Of a stretch of DNA of 64,000 nucleotides, positions 1-9,468 are shown one piece after another; within the stretch, counting starts at the first letter, position 1; each line of letters begins with the position of its first letter. The notes under the pieces were generated by a model. The model was not told the DNA's origin, ran no database searches, and worked only from the letters and a program-made list of their open reading frames with translations. Position numbers and translations under genes: made by a program. Origin of the DNA: Planctomycetota bacterium (lineage in GTDB: Bacteria > Planctomycetota > Planctomycetia > Pirellulales > UBA1268); assembly GCA_003669585.1 (NCBI GenBank), contig QWOQ01000003.1, positions 90,945-154,944 of the forward strand, written 5' to 3'.

Positions 1-1290
1 GACTGGAGTGCCTCGCAGAGTGACCCGGATTGTTCGACGAGTACCATCAAGAGAAAGAATTTCAAATGAAAGAGAATCGATTGCCGTCGCAACCTTGGCG
101 ACGACCTCGTTTTGTGATTTCATCGGTTGACCATCAATCGCGATGACGGTGTCTTTTGTTCTGAGGCCCGCCTGCTGGGCGGGGCCGCCTGGCTCCAGCG
201 ACGCAATGACGGGCTGTGCCATCCCTCCGACGATATTTTCAGAGACCCAGCCAACCCCAAGGCGAAGCGGCAGTTGAGGAATTGGTGATTCAAGGTTTCG
301 CTGATTGACGTGTGATTCGCTGCGAGCCGCTGGCCGGTAGGTTGGTAGGTCCGATGGCATATCGGCCACGGACGTAATCGTATCAAATGTGAGTTTTGCA
401 ACGCGATGAAGGCCGTCGTGATTTAACAGATGCACATCGTCGCTTGGTCGGTGGTATTGCTCATGAAGACCGGTATGAAACATGAGCGTGGGAATTTTCG
501 AAGTGATAAAGGCATAATGATCGGAGTCATTGTCGATTTTCCAGTCGAACACCAGCAGCAATCGATGGGATTCGTTGGCTTTTGACACAAGAGCCCGCAA
601 CCCTTCTGCGGTACGTGCACCGTAAATTTCCAAACGGTCGTTACGAAGTCGACCGATCATGTCGAGGTTCAGCGAAAAGACAATCTTTTTTCCAGTAGTT
701 GCTGCCGTTGGAAGGCGCAAAAAGTGATAGGAGCCAAGAAGCCCCTTTTCTTCTCCATCCCAAAGAGCAAACAGAATGGGTCGGCGAGGTCGTCGCGAAA
801 GCTTCGAAATAGCCTCGGCCACTTCCAAAAGCCCGGCGACTCCTGAAGCATTATCATCGGCACCGTTATGAATGAGCCCCGTTGGTCCGAAACTGTTCTG
901 CGATGTGCCGTATCCAACATGATCGTAATGGGCACCGAGCACCACGAGTTCATCCGATACCGCTGGATCACTCCCAGGTATGAGGGCGAGAATATTTCGC
1001 ATGCCCCCGAAAGGTTGAAAAAATGTGCCTGCGTCGCCAGCTGGTTCAAGATGAATTGTGTTCAAATAGTGAGACAGGTACGTGCCGGCAGCCCGGCCAC
1101 CCCTGCTCCCTCCTTCACGGCCTTCGAGCGAATCATCGGCGAGCGCGACAACATGTCGCTGCGCTTCGACTGCGGTCACACTCGCGAGAGCAGTTTCACG
1201 CTCCTCCTCCCCGGCATGCAGTCGTGAAAAAAGAAGAGTGCTCGCAATAAGAACTGTACAAAGTGAAAATAGAAATTTGAAAAACGGCAT
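1..1290 (-). CDS. M28 family zinc aminopeptidase with C-terminal PDZ domain (3' end outside window)
   Basis: The reverse-strand frame opens at the ATG at 1290 and runs without a stop to position 1, so 430 residues are visible and the C-terminus is missing. Residues 1-26 form a signal peptide ending near LHA-GEEE. The M28 co-catalytic zinc ligands are readable: His in GAHYDH (about 121), Asp in GADDNASG (about 145), Glu-Glu in DGEEKG (about 180), Asp in LNLDMIG (about 210) and His in HEQYHRPSDD (about 280). From about residue 350 there is a PDZ-like segment (GGPAQQAGL, then DTVIAIDGQPM), as in planctomycete exported M28 peptidases. By family it should remove N-terminal amino acids from peptides outside the cytoplasm. 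No clear ribosome binding site precedes the ATG, but the start gives a complete leader. Confidence 0.88.
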   Translation of the reverse strand, partial: MPFFKFLFSLCTVLIASTLLFSRLHAGEEERETALASVTAVEAQRHVVALADDSLEGREGGSRGGRAAGTYLSHYLNTIHLEPAGDAGTFFQPFGGMRNILALIPGSDPAVSDELVVLGAHYDHVGYGTSQNSFGPTGLIHNGADDNASGVAGLLEVAEAISKLSRRPRRPILFALWDGEEKGLLGSYHFLRLPTAATTGKKIVFSLNLDMIGRLRNDRLEIYGARTAEGLRALVSKANESHRLLLVFDWKIDNDSDHYAFITSKIPTLMFHTGLHEQYHRPSDDVHLLNHDGLHRVAKLTFDTITSVADMPSDLPTYRPAARSESHVNQRNLESPIPQLPLRLGVGWVSENIVGGMAQPVIASLEPGGPAQQAGLRTKDTVIAIDGQPMKSQNEVVAKVATAIDSLSFEILSLDGTRRTIRVTLRGTPV

Positions 1291-1560
1291 AGCAAATTTG
1301 AAAAATGGTGACGAATAAAAAGATCGACCAATGGAACTGATGAATCCGGCCCCGGACGAAGAGGACCTCCACAAGCCGGTTCTCACACGATGCAGGGGTT
1401 TGCGTTGCAAGTCCTTGCAGCCGGAATTGGTACTGCACAGAATACTCTTCAATCCTCGTGTCAGTTTTAAATTGTGTTCGATTTGATCTGTGCGGTTGGC
1501 TGTCGATCCGCAAAAGTCATTGGTATCGCGAGACAAAAACTGAAAAAAATGGAACATTTC

Positions 1561-1650
1561 GGAGAGGTGGCAGAGTGGTCGAATGCGCGTCTTTGCTAAA
1601 GACGTGTCCGGTCAAAAGCTGGACCGCGGGTTCAAATCCCGCCCTCTCCG
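1561..1650 (+). tRNA. tRNA-Ser(GCU)
   Basis: Ninety bases fold as a class II tRNA. The acceptor GGAGAGG pairs with CCTCTCC and is followed by discriminator G at 1650; no CCA is encoded. The anticodon stem CGTCT/AGACG (1588-1592 with 1600-1604) encloses the loop TTGCTAA with anticodon GCT at 1595-1597, reading AGC/AGU serine codons. There is a long variable arm (TGTCCGG...CTGGACC type) and a T arm GCGGG-TTCAAAT-CCCGC. The long variable arm and acceptor agree with serine identity. No integrase or duplicated tRNA end is seen beside it. Confidence 0.96.
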
Positions 1651-1829
1651 TTTTACATAAAGACAGACTCAGATGATCCAATCGAGGTTTGTACAATCAG
1701 GCGGGAAAATTTTTGAGAAGCCTTCACAATTGATTGGCAAATTCTTTTTTGTGGAGAGAACCGGGGCGTCGCGGCGAGAACGCGAGGGAAACAAACAGAT
1801 TCATTTTGTATCTGATACGCGGTCCAACG

Positions 1830-3167
1830 CTAAGAAAAGAGCTCGGCAAGAGGCGTTCCTGTTTCCAGCATGCTGGTCGGGCGGCCAGCGGGACTGGTGT
1901 ATTGTAGATCCAGTGGCATTGCCATGTATTGAAACAATGTCGCCAACAGATCATTTGGGGAGATGGGATTAGACTTTGGAACATCTCCCTTCGTCGTTGA
2001 TTCACCGATGATCTGACCCATCTTCAAACCCCCACCCACCAAGACTTGGTTGCCAAGCTGTGGCCAGTGTTCCCGTCCGCCATCTTTATTGATGTGTGGA
2101 GAACGGCCAAACTCGCCAACAATGGCAAGCAGGACCTTTTCATCCAAGCCGCGATCGTACAAATCCTCGATGAAGACTGAGACCGCGTGATCGAATTCCG
2201 GTGCCAGCTTATGCATCTCTTGTTCGATGGTTCCGTGGTTGACAGAGGGATTCGTTCCGTGTGAATCCCATCCCCCGTACCAGACTGTAACGAAGCCAGT
2301 GTTCGCTTCTGCCAATCGTCGGGCCAACAACAGGTTCTCACCGAGTTTCTTTCCGCCCGTTCCATACCGTTTGAGCAGGGCAGGATCTTCGAGAGACAGA
2401 TCAAACGCTTTATGAGCATTGCCTCGAATGAGTTCAAGCGCTCGGCCTTCAAATTCATCCATGGCCAACATCGCTCCACTTTGATCGATGTGTCGCTCAA
2501 AGCGATCGAGTGTCTGTCGCAGGGCCTTCCGATCATGAACCCGATCCAATGAAATCCGGGGCGTCATGTTTGCTTGCGCATTTCCGCGAGCATCAAACGG
2601 CGAGTGAACAGCACCCAGCCAGGCGGGTCCTTCAGCGTACAAGTGATCCAACCCAACGTATGTGGGCATTCCTGTCACGGGATGATTCGAGCCACGGTAC
2701 TTTGACAGCATCGATCCGAAACTGGGGCTGATTGGTGGCGCTCCGTTGGCTGCAGGAGGATGATCGTGACCGGTCGACAGCCAGTGGGTTGCTGCCGTGT
2801 GGTCTGCAGCGGTATGGGCAAACGAACGAATGATTGAATATTTATCTGCCAGTTTCGCCAGTCGTGGAAACAAACCACCAATGTGTGTTCCAGGGACGTT
2901 GGTCTGTAGAGTCCCGACCGTGCTGCGATATGGGAGGAGATTGTTGGGCTTGGGATCAAACGTTTCGTAGTGTGACGGACCGCCGGAAAGAAAAAGCCAG
3001 ATGACAGTTTTATCTGGAACTTTTGTGGTTGAGCCCATGGCTGCTTGAGCCCGCAACAGGTCCGAGAGCGTGAGGCCTGTCATTCCTAAGGCACCCACTT
3101 TCAAGAAATCCCGCCGGGTTGAGCCGTTACAGCACACCGACTGATGTGAACCGATAATGTCGAGCAT
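1830..3167 (-). CDS. DUF1501 domain protein with twin-arginine leader
   Basis: This 445-residue protein has an N-terminal Tat-type leader (STRRDFLKVGALGMTGLTL) and the DUF1501 sulfatase/alkaline-phosphatase-like fold. Visible hallmarks are VIWLFLSGGPSHYETFDPKP, the RSFAHTAADHTAATHW region, GGWDSHG and GEFGRSPHINKDGGREHWP. The frame stays open up to 3401, but the ATG at 3167 has a strong AAGGAGGGA site 9-10 bases upstream and starts just before the Tat motif, so I take 3167. The family is greatly expanded in planctomycetes, usually paired with DUF1549/DUF1553 cytochrome genes, which are absent here. Its reaction is unknown; it is presumably exported folded. It diverges from the SGNH hydrolase gene across 276 bases that must hold both promoters. 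Confidence 0.9.
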   Translation of the reverse strand: MLDIIGSHQSVCCNGSTRRDFLKVGALGMTGLTLSDLLRAQAAMGSTTKVPDKTVIWLFLSGGPSHYETFDPKPNNLLPYRSTVGTLQTNVPGTHIGGLFPRLAKLADKYSIIRSFAHTAADHTAATHWLSTGHDHPPAANGAPPISPSFGSMLSKYRGSNHPVTGMPTYVGLDHLYAEGPAWLGAVHSPFDARGNAQANMTPRISLDRVHDRKALRQTLDRFERHIDQSGAMLAMDEFEGRALELIRGNAHKAFDLSLEDPALLKRYGTGGKKLGENLLLARRLAEANTGFVTVWYGGWDSHGTNPSVNHGTIEQEMHKLAPEFDHAVSVFIEDLYDRGLDEKVLLAIVGEFGRSPHINKDGGREHWPQLGNQVLVGGGLKMGQIIGESTTKGDVPKSNPISPNDLLATLFQYMAMPLDLQYTSPAGRPTSMLETGTPLAELFS

Positions 3168-3443
3168 CGTTCGCAGTCCCTCCTTAAGAACAGACTCTAC
3201 CAACCTGACATCGGCATTTATAGAGAAGGAATCCCAGACTGGTGTACAAAGGCCCGTTGTTGCGTCTTTTTTTGATACTCCAGAGCTTTCGATGACTCTA
3301 AGCTTGGCACTCACGAGTCTTTTTTGTGTCGGAGTTGCAAACAAATCCATCGCGACGATATTTGGAAATTCATTCAGATCAACGACTCTTTCAGTTGGCA
3401 TCTATCTTTTGAACAGTGATTCATCTTGAAAAGGAACCAAGCC

Positions 3444-4751
3444 ATGTTGTGCCGTACCATTGCTGCGAATCTGTTTGTGCTCTGCTGGACGCTTCACGTT
3501 TTCGTCAACAGCGATTCAGATGCGATCGCAGCCGATTTTTTCTTTCATGACGGCGATCGAATCGTGATGATGGGTGACTCAATCACGGAGCAGCATCTTT
3601 ACAGCAACTACGTTGAAATGTGGGTGACGACCCGATTTCCGAAGTGGAATCTCACGTTTCGCAATGTTGGTATCGGCGGAGATCGAAGCACCGGTGGCAA
3701 TGCCCGTTTCAAGCGAGACACAATGAGCTTTCAGCCAACGGCAATGACCGTTGATTTCGGCATGAATGACGGCTCGTACAAACCGTTTGATGAACCTGGC
3801 TTTACAGCGTACATGGGAGGCTTACAAGGCATCGCCGATCAGGCAAAAGCCGCCGGGGTTCGCGTTGCCTGGTGTACGCCACAGCCACTCGATGGCGATG
3901 AAGCCGGCCCGACGGCGCTCACCGGCTATAACCTCACGCTGGAAAAGTATTCAGAGGGAGTGAAAACGATTTCCGAAAAAAATAGTGGATTGTTCGTCGA
4001 TCAATTTCATCCGTATCTCATGGTCGTCGATAAGGCCCGCGCGTCGGGTCCGAAATACAATCGCATTACGGCCGGAGATGCCGTGCACCCGGGGCCACCG
4101 GGGCAAGCACTCATGGCGTATTCAATTCTTCAGGGGCTTGGTTTTCCGTCGCTTGTTGCAACCGTATCGATCGATGCGACCGATCTCAAAGCAGTGAAAA
4201 CTGAAAATTGCAAAGTAACAAACGTCGTGAAACAAGGAGAGAGTGTGTCGTTTGAGCAACTCGACGAATCGCTTCCATTTTTTCCCGAGGATGCGGCGCC
4301 GATTTTGAAATGGTCACCGATCTTAGAAGAAGCCAACAACTACGGACTTGCGATTGGTGGACTCAAGCCGGGCCAATACGAAGTGCGGCTCGGAGATCGA
4401 GTGGTTGCGCACTATTCAGCAGATCAGTTGAAGAAGGGGGTCAACCTCGCCGGCCCTGCATTGGCCGCGGGCCCTGTAGCAGAACAAGTCAAAGCAGTGA
4501 GGGTCGCAATCGAAGCGAAGAATCGTTTTCATCACGATCAGATTTATCGCGGGCTGGTGTTGTTGGCGGTGAATATCCCGGAATTTCTAGGCATCACGAT
4601 GACGCCAGCGGAAATCGAATCCAAGCGTCAAGCAGCAATCGTCGAGCGCACTGAAATCCTTTCGGCATTAGAGGCTGCGGTTCGAACGTCGCTTGCACTG
4701 GTGCCCCATACGGTGACGATCTCCCCAGTGAATTCCGCTGAGAAGAACTAA
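3444..4751 (+). CDS. Secreted SGNH/GDSL-type hydrolase with C-terminal extension
   Basis: The 435-residue product starts at the ATG at 3444, with AAAGG about 9 bases upstream; a TTG at 3426 is the only longer alternative. A hydrophobic leader ends near SDAIAA. The SGNH blocks are present: GDSIT with the nucleophile Ser, the GIGGDRSTGG glycine block, the GMND Asn block, and DAVHPG carrying the Asp-His pair before PPGQALMAYSIL. About 190 residues follow the catalytic domain, as in planctomycete SGNH proteins fused to a beta-rich tail. By family it is an esterase, lipase or carbohydrate deacetylase acting outside the cytoplasm; the substrate cannot be read from the sequence. Confidence 0.87.
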   Translation: MLCRTIAANLFVLCWTLHVFVNSDSDAIAADFFFHDGDRIVMMGDSITEQHLYSNYVEMWVTTRFPKWNLTFRNVGIGGDRSTGGNARFKRDTMSFQPTAMTVDFGMNDGSYKPFDEPGFTAYMGGLQGIADQAKAAGVRVAWCTPQPLDGDEAGPTALTGYNLTLEKYSEGVKTISEKNSGLFVDQFHPYLMVVDKARASGPKYNRITAGDAVHPGPPGQALMAYSILQGLGFPSLVATVSIDATDLKAVKTENCKVTNVVKQGESVSFEQLDESLPFFPEDAAPILKWSPILEEANNYGLAIGGLKPGQYEVRLGDRVVAHYSADQLKKGVNLAGPALAAGPVAEQVKAVRVAIEAKNRFHHDQIYRGLVLLAVNIPEFLGITMTPAEIESKRQAAIVERTEILSALEAAVRTSLALVPHTVTISPVNSAEKN

Positions 4752-4971
4752 GAATCAAGGGGGGCATTGTGATTGGCCTCATGCTTTACTCAAGTCGCGA
4801 GCGACCATACGATGTTGTCCGCGCGGATCTTGTTTGAGGCTTGCGAAATTTTCTTCGATGAAGCGGTGTTCGCTGCATGGTTCGTGTGTCGAAGGATTGC
4901 GAGTGATCACCGCTTGGCCTTTGCAGCTATAGATACAGAGTATTTTCATTTAAGTTTTAAGGAGCTTTTCG

Positions 4972-5553
4972 ATGAACCGTATTTTCCTTTCGATGTCACT
5001 CGCTCTGGTCGCATGCGTCGGTATGTGGATCGACCGATCGGCTCAGGCCGCAGACGAATACACCTACGATCTTGTTCATTCGTCGGTGAGTTTTAAGGCT
5101 CGGCATCTCGACCTCAGTTGGATTCACGGTCGCTTTAATCAGGTTGAGGGCACCTTCTCGATCGATCGCCAGGAACCTTCAAAATCGACGTTTCAGCTTT
5201 CGATCAAAGCCGAGAGTGTCGATACCGCCAACGTCGGCCGTGATGAACATCTTCGGCAGCCCGACTACTTCGATACAAAGCAGTTTCCAACGATTGATTT
5301 TAAAAGTACTTCGACAAAAATTATTCCTGGCGGTTACGAAGTCACTGGTGATTTCACAATGCACGGAAAAACCAAGCCAATTACGTTCAATCTGATGGGT
5401 GGCAATGAGATCGAGGCCATGAGCGCCCGTCGCGTTGGGTTCTCAACTGAACTCAGACTCAAACGCAGCGATTATGGTTTTGATAAAAATGCCATCGGAC
5501 CGATTGGCGATGAGGCAATTATCATTATCGACTGCGAAGGGATGCGGAAGTAA
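4972..5553 (+). CDS. YceI family periplasmic protein
   Basis: The 193-residue protein has a cleavable signal peptide ending at AQAADEYTYD. It carries YceI lipocalin-like hallmarks: an HSSVSFKARHLDLSWIHGRF start, GTFSIDR, the SIKAESVDTAN strand, the GRDEHLRQPDYFDTKQFPTI block, and TMHGKTKPITF near the end. YceI proteins bind isoprenoid or other amphiphilic ligands in the periplasm. The ATG has AAGGAG eight bases upstream. The stop is four bases before the next gene, so the two are probably co-translated. Confidence 0.93.
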   Translation: MNRIFLSMSLALVACVGMWIDRSAQAADEYTYDLVHSSVSFKARHLDLSWIHGRFNQVEGTFSIDRQEPSKSTFQLSIKAESVDTANVGRDEHLRQPDYFDTKQFPTIDFKSTSTKIIPGGYEVTGDFTMHGKTKPITFNLMGGNEIEAMSARRVGFSTELRLKRSDYGFDKNAIGPIGDEAIIIIDCEGMRK

Positions 5554-5557
5554 GCGG

Positions 5558-6499
5558 ATGCCCGATCCTCTGTTCTATGGACAGACGCTTCTAGGCACGT
5601 TGCTGATGGGCTGGTTGCTTGTTCGAATATTCGCATTACGAGGCGGAGATTCTCTGCTGGGGGAGAATACCGTTGCTGGAGTTGTGGGAGTCACCGCAGC
5701 CGCGGTGACTGGTTTGGCGGTATTGCAAATTCATTTTCGTCTACCGCCCCACAATGGCCTCGATCGATTTCTGGTCATTGTGCTTCCCATGGCATGCGGC
5801 ATCGAGTTGGTGGCGAGTTGGTGGCGGCTTTCCCGCACGACTGAAATAATCGTGCGAGGCCTGGCGTCGGCCACATGTGGCGGAGTGTTGTTGTATGGAT
5901 CAGTTCATCTGCAGCCACTGTCCATTGTGTGGTCTGTCGTTTCGCTTCTTCTCTGCGCGATTGGACTTGGTATCGTCTGGGAATTGCTGTCGCAATTCAG
6001 TCAACGCACACGGGACGCTGGGATGCTCTTTGCACTGTCACTTGCCCTGTTGTGTACTGGCATACTCATCATGATGGCCGGTTATTTGAACGGAGGTGCT
6101 GCCGCACTTCCTTTGGCAGCTGCTCTTTGCGGTGGAGCAGTGGCGACGTATCAGTCTGATCGACCGGCTTCTACGTGCGGCATGACGGGCCTTGGGATCG
6201 TTGCACTGTTCGGCCTGCTTGTTATTGGCCGATATTTTGGAGGTCTTCCTACGATCACTGCTGTGATCGTATTTCTTGCGCCGTTGCTAGCGTGGTATCC
6301 TGCGAATCGTATGTGCAAGGTTCCGACAATCATGCAGCGGCCCCTCGTTCGTCTTTGTGTCGTGGCGATTCCGTTAGCCGTGATCGTATGGCAGGCAAAA
6401 AAAGATTTTGATCGGAAAATGAGACCGCTCCTTGAAGGCCCCGTGAGTCGCGAGAGGCACGAGTCACCCCTTCTTTTTTCAACGCGTCACAAACCCTAA
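5558..6499 (+). CDS. Polytopic membrane protein of unknown function
   Basis: I use the ATG at 5558, giving 313 residues. The frame is open further back to 5435, but that part lies inside the YceI gene and reads as polar shadow sequence. The protein is almost all hydrophobic helices, about nine spans, with short Arg-rich loops (SRTTEIIVRG, SQRTRDAG) and a charged cytoplasmic-looking tail (AKKDFDRKMRP onward). I recognise no transporter motif. It begins four bases after the YceI stop, suggesting coupling to that gene, and ends 25 bases before the oxidoreductase gene. Confidence 0.75.
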   Translation: MPDPLFYGQTLLGTLLMGWLLVRIFALRGGDSLLGENTVAGVVGVTAAAVTGLAVLQIHFRLPPHNGLDRFLVIVLPMACGIELVASWWRLSRTTEIIVRGLASATCGGVLLYGSVHLQPLSIVWSVVSLLLCAIGLGIVWELLSQFSQRTRDAGMLFALSLALLCTGILIMMAGYLNGGAAALPLAAALCGGAVATYQSDRPASTCGMTGLGIVALFGLLVIGRYFGGLPTITAVIVFLAPLLAWYPANRMCKVPTIMQRPLVRLCVVAIPLAVIVWQAKKDFDRKMRPLLEGPVSRERHESPLLFSTRHKP

Positions 6500-6524
6500 A
6501 CAAGTTCTTTCTGGAGACGTTTGT

Positions 6525-7925
6525 ATGACAGATTCTAAAAAACAATCCGTTCCCACTCAGGCTGTCAATCGTCGAGCGTTTCTTTCAGCGTCGGCGGCCA
6601 CGGCGATAAGTTTTACAATTGTTCCACGGCACGTGCTTGGCGGACCGGGACAAATTCCTCCGAGCGAGCGACTCAATGTTGCTGGCATCGGGTGCGGTGG
6701 AATGGGTGGCGGCGACATCGCCACGATCACAAAGCTCGGAGCCAATTACGTTGCTCTGTGTGATGTTGATGAATCGCACGCATCCGGAACATTTCTCGCG
6801 CATCCAAAGGCGCGACGGTACAAAGATTTTCGAGAGATGCTCGACAAAGAAGCGAAGAATATCGACGCGGTCAGCGTTGGAACCCCGGATCATATCCATG
6901 CTGTTGCCGCGATGGCTGCGATACAAGCAGGCAAGCACGTCTACGTGCAGAAACCGCTCACGCATACGTTGTACGAATGTCGTGAATTAACGAAGGCGGC
7001 TCGAGTGGCAAAAGTGATGACCTCGATGGGAAATCAGGGGCATGCAAGCGAAGGCTCACGACGAACCAACGAATGGATTCAGGCAGGCATTCTTGGCGAA
7101 GTCCGGGAAGTTCACGTGTGGTCTGATCGTGCAGGAAAACTTTGGAAACAAGGGATACCCAGGCCGACTGCTACGCCTGCGGTTCCAGCGACACTCGACT
7201 GGAATCTCTGGCTCGGTCCGATCAAGGAGCGTCCGTATCATCCCGGTTATGCTCCGTTTGGCTGGCGTGGCTGGTGGGATTTTGGTACCGGAGCCCTCGG
7301 CGACATGGGCTGTCACATCATCGATCATCCCGTGTGGGCCCTTGGTTTGGGAGCACCGACATCTGTGGAGGCGAGCACAACTCACGATGGTACGGTGCTG
7401 TCAGACAATGCGATCAACTTCGAAACGTTTCCCATCGCTGCGATCGTGACGTATCAGTTTCCGGCGAGACAATACGGCGGTCAAACTCTTCCTCCCGTAA
7501 CGATGACGTGGTACGACGGCGGTCTCATGCCACCGACCCCAACCGAGATGTCAGGAGACAATCGTCTGCCGAGTAACGGAGTGCTCTACGTTGGCAGCAA
7601 AGGAAAAATGTTTCATTCTTCGCACGGCGGAATGCCGCAACTTGTTTCAACTGCCTTGCATGAACAGGCGATGTCTGTGCCAAAGACAATTGATCGGTCT
7701 CCCGGCCACTACGAGGAGTGGTATCAAGCCTGCAAAGGTGGAAAAACACCGGTCGATCATTTTGAATACTCTGGACCGATGACCGAAACCGTGTTGCTCG
7801 GAGTTCTTGCAATGCGATCTCCAGGCACGCGATTGGAATGGGAGAGCGACTCGCTCACGATCACCAATGCACCCCAACTCAATCAATATGTTCACACCGA
7901 ATATCGAAAAGGCTGGACGCTCTAA
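6525..7925 (+). CDS. Gfo/Idh/MocA family oxidoreductase with Tat leader
   Basis: The 466-residue protein has a twin-arginine leader (NRRAFLSASAATAISF) and then a Rossmann domain with the dinucleotide motif VAGIGCGGMGGGDI. The family lysine is in VQKPLTHT, in place of the usual EKP, and GDMGCHIIDHP holds the conserved His of the second domain. The GWRGWWDFGTG block is typical of planctomycete and Bacteroidetes exported members. These enzymes carry tightly bound NAD(P) and oxidise or isomerise sugars and derivatives outside the cytoplasm. A GGAGA site precedes the ATG. The following DUF1080 gene is a common partner in glycan-use loci. Confidence 0.92.
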   Translation: MTDSKKQSVPTQAVNRRAFLSASAATAISFTIVPRHVLGGPGQIPPSERLNVAGIGCGGMGGGDIATITKLGANYVALCDVDESHASGTFLAHPKARRYKDFREMLDKEAKNIDAVSVGTPDHIHAVAAMAAIQAGKHVYVQKPLTHTLYECRELTKAARVAKVMTSMGNQGHASEGSRRTNEWIQAGILGEVREVHVWSDRAGKLWKQGIPRPTATPAVPATLDWNLWLGPIKERPYHPGYAPFGWRGWWDFGTGALGDMGCHIIDHPVWALGLGAPTSVEASTTHDGTVLSDNAINFETFPIAAIVTYQFPARQYGGQTLPPVTMTWYDGGLMPPTPTEMSGDNRLPSNGVLYVGSKGKMFHSSHGGMPQLVSTALHEQAMSVPKTIDRSPGHYEEWYQACKGGKTPVDHFEYSGPMTETVLLGVLAMRSPGTRLEWESDSLTITNAPQLNQYVHTEYRKGWTL

Positions 7926-7992
7926 GCGATTATCGCCGCAAAATCTACGGTTGTTTCCAAATGAATACGCAACCATCCTCAAGGAGATCACT

Positions 7993-8703
7993 GTGCAAAA
8001 GAAAAACTTTATGGTTCAGCGTGCATTCTTGACCATGCTGACGATTGCGATCTCAGTGTCACTGTCATTTGCTGCCGACAATACATTGACCGAGCAAGAA
8101 AAGAAGGACGGCTGGCGATTGCTGTTTGACGGCCACTCCACCGAAGGCTGGATGTCTCCCAAAGAGAAACCACTTTCGGACAAGCATGTTCAGGAAGGAA
8201 GCCTCAATCCACATCCATGCGACTACATGTTGATGCACAAACAAGTATGGGAAAACTACACGCTTTCGCTCGACTTTAAAATCAGCCCTCGGTGTAACAG
8301 TGGCATTTTCGTTCGTACGTTTCCGCTAATGCCTCGGCCCGGTAAGGATATTGGCTTCAACGGCATTGAAATTGCCATCGATGACACGATGACCGCTGGC
8401 TTCCATGATACGGGAGCGATTTATGATTTGGTGAAGCCAACCAAGAACGCCATGAATCCTGTTGGCCAATGGAATCACATCGTCATTTCAAGCGATCACG
8501 CGGTACTTGCTCTCACACTCAATGGTCAGCAGGTTTCTCACATCGATCTTGATCAGTGGCCAGAACCCAACAAACGTGCTGATGGCTCGGCTCATAAATT
8601 TGACGTGGCCTACAAGACGCATTCGCGCAAAGGATATATCGGCTTGCAGGACCATGGAAGCGATTGCTGGTACAAGAACATCAAAATCTTGCCGCTTCCA
8701 TGA
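7993..8703 (+). CDS. DUF1080 (3-keto-disaccharide hydrolase fold) secreted protein
   Basis: The open frame begins upstream at 7807, overlapping the oxidoreductase, but a GTG at 7993 has AAGGAG six bases before it and leads directly into a signal peptide (FLTMLTIAISVSLSFAA). The mature protein of about 210 residues shows the concanavalin-like DUF1080 features: GWRLLFDGHSTEGW, an HPCDYMLMHK strand, SGIFVRTFPL, and the late KGYIGLQDHGS block. Members bind or cleave glycosides, including 3-keto-glycosides. Placement 67 bases after a Gfo/Idh/MocA gene fits an oxidise-then-cleave route, which is inference from context. Confidence 0.88.
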   Translation: MQKKNFMVQRAFLTMLTIAISVSLSFAADNTLTEQEKKDGWRLLFDGHSTEGWMSPKEKPLSDKHVQEGSLNPHPCDYMLMHKQVWENYTLSLDFKISPRCNSGIFVRTFPLMPRPGKDIGFNGIEIAIDDTMTAGFHDTGAIYDLVKPTKNAMNPVGQWNHIVISSDHAVLALTLNGQQVSHIDLDQWPEPNKRADGSAHKFDVAYKTHSRKGYIGLQDHGSDCWYKNIKILPLP

Positions 8704-8747
8704 ATACGATCCGACGACCGTTTTTCCTATAATCGTGGCGTGTGTGA

Positions 8748-9400
8748 TCAATCACAACAGGTTTTTTTCGCGGCGGAAGGGGGCATATCCATCGCCGGAT
8801 TTGCATCGAAGAACCCGTCTGGTTTGAGAGAAAATCCAATGCAGGACGTTGGCATGACCGGCCAATCCTCCGGCCGAGGAATGTGATTGTGACCAAACGT
8901 ATACCAGAGCACTAACTCGGTATTTTCAAGCTCACGGTTTGCAGCACTATAGCGGCAGACCATCACCACCAGGATTCTGATTGGGATAATCGCCGGCTGG
9001 ATAACGCTCGTTCGGATGGTATTTCGTCACCCAGAGATTCGTCTTGAGAAAAGCTGCCCGCTTGAGAAATGCGGCTTCAGGACTTGCAAACGGCGGACTG
9101 CTTTCACCCGGTAGGCCGTAGGACGTCCAAGCGAGTTGAGCTTTGGGGGATTGATAATTCTCCAAAATCGCGATTCGGATGCGTTGACTGTACGCTGCAC
9201 TTCTGACTCACGACGCAGTAATGTTTGTTCGATAGTGTATGCACTGTGATGTGGATTCACCGCTCACTCTACGCCGCGCGTATTGACTTCAAACACCGTG
9301 TTATTCATTCCATCCACAGACGATTCGAGTCTGGCACAGAAGAAATTGCTGGTGGAACGGAGCATAACGCATGAAAGAGAGTGTCCGCGAATGCAGTGCG
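8748..9400 (-). pseudogene. Decayed 3' part of a copper amine oxidase gene
   Basis: Reading right to left, the C-terminal third of a copper amine oxidase can be followed in pieces: NFFCARLESSVDGMNNTVFE, an in-frame TGA near 9264, then [20 protein letters not shown]. After a frame change near 9105 it continues [20 protein letters not shown]. After a second frame change near 8955 come [26 protein letters not shown] and [17 protein letters not shown]. All these blocks are conserved in the order seen in bacterial primary-amine oxidases. The N-terminal two thirds, including the topaquinone Tyr region, are absent. One nonsense codon and two frameshifts make it non-functional. Confidence 0.85.
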
Positions 9401-9468
9401 GAAATGAGATGCGAGGAATCACACCAATGAATCGCTGCTTGCATGCGCCGCTCGGCAACAAGAACAAT

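Noticed and set aside
1561..1650. tRNA-Ser as integration site for an island
   Set aside because: No integrase nearby and no repeated tRNA 3' end was found by eye in the window.
8738..8768. Rho-independent terminator after the DUF1080 gene (TGTGA-TCAA-TCACA then a T-run)
   Set aside because: The stem is only five pairs and is separated from the T-run by five bases, too weak to claim.
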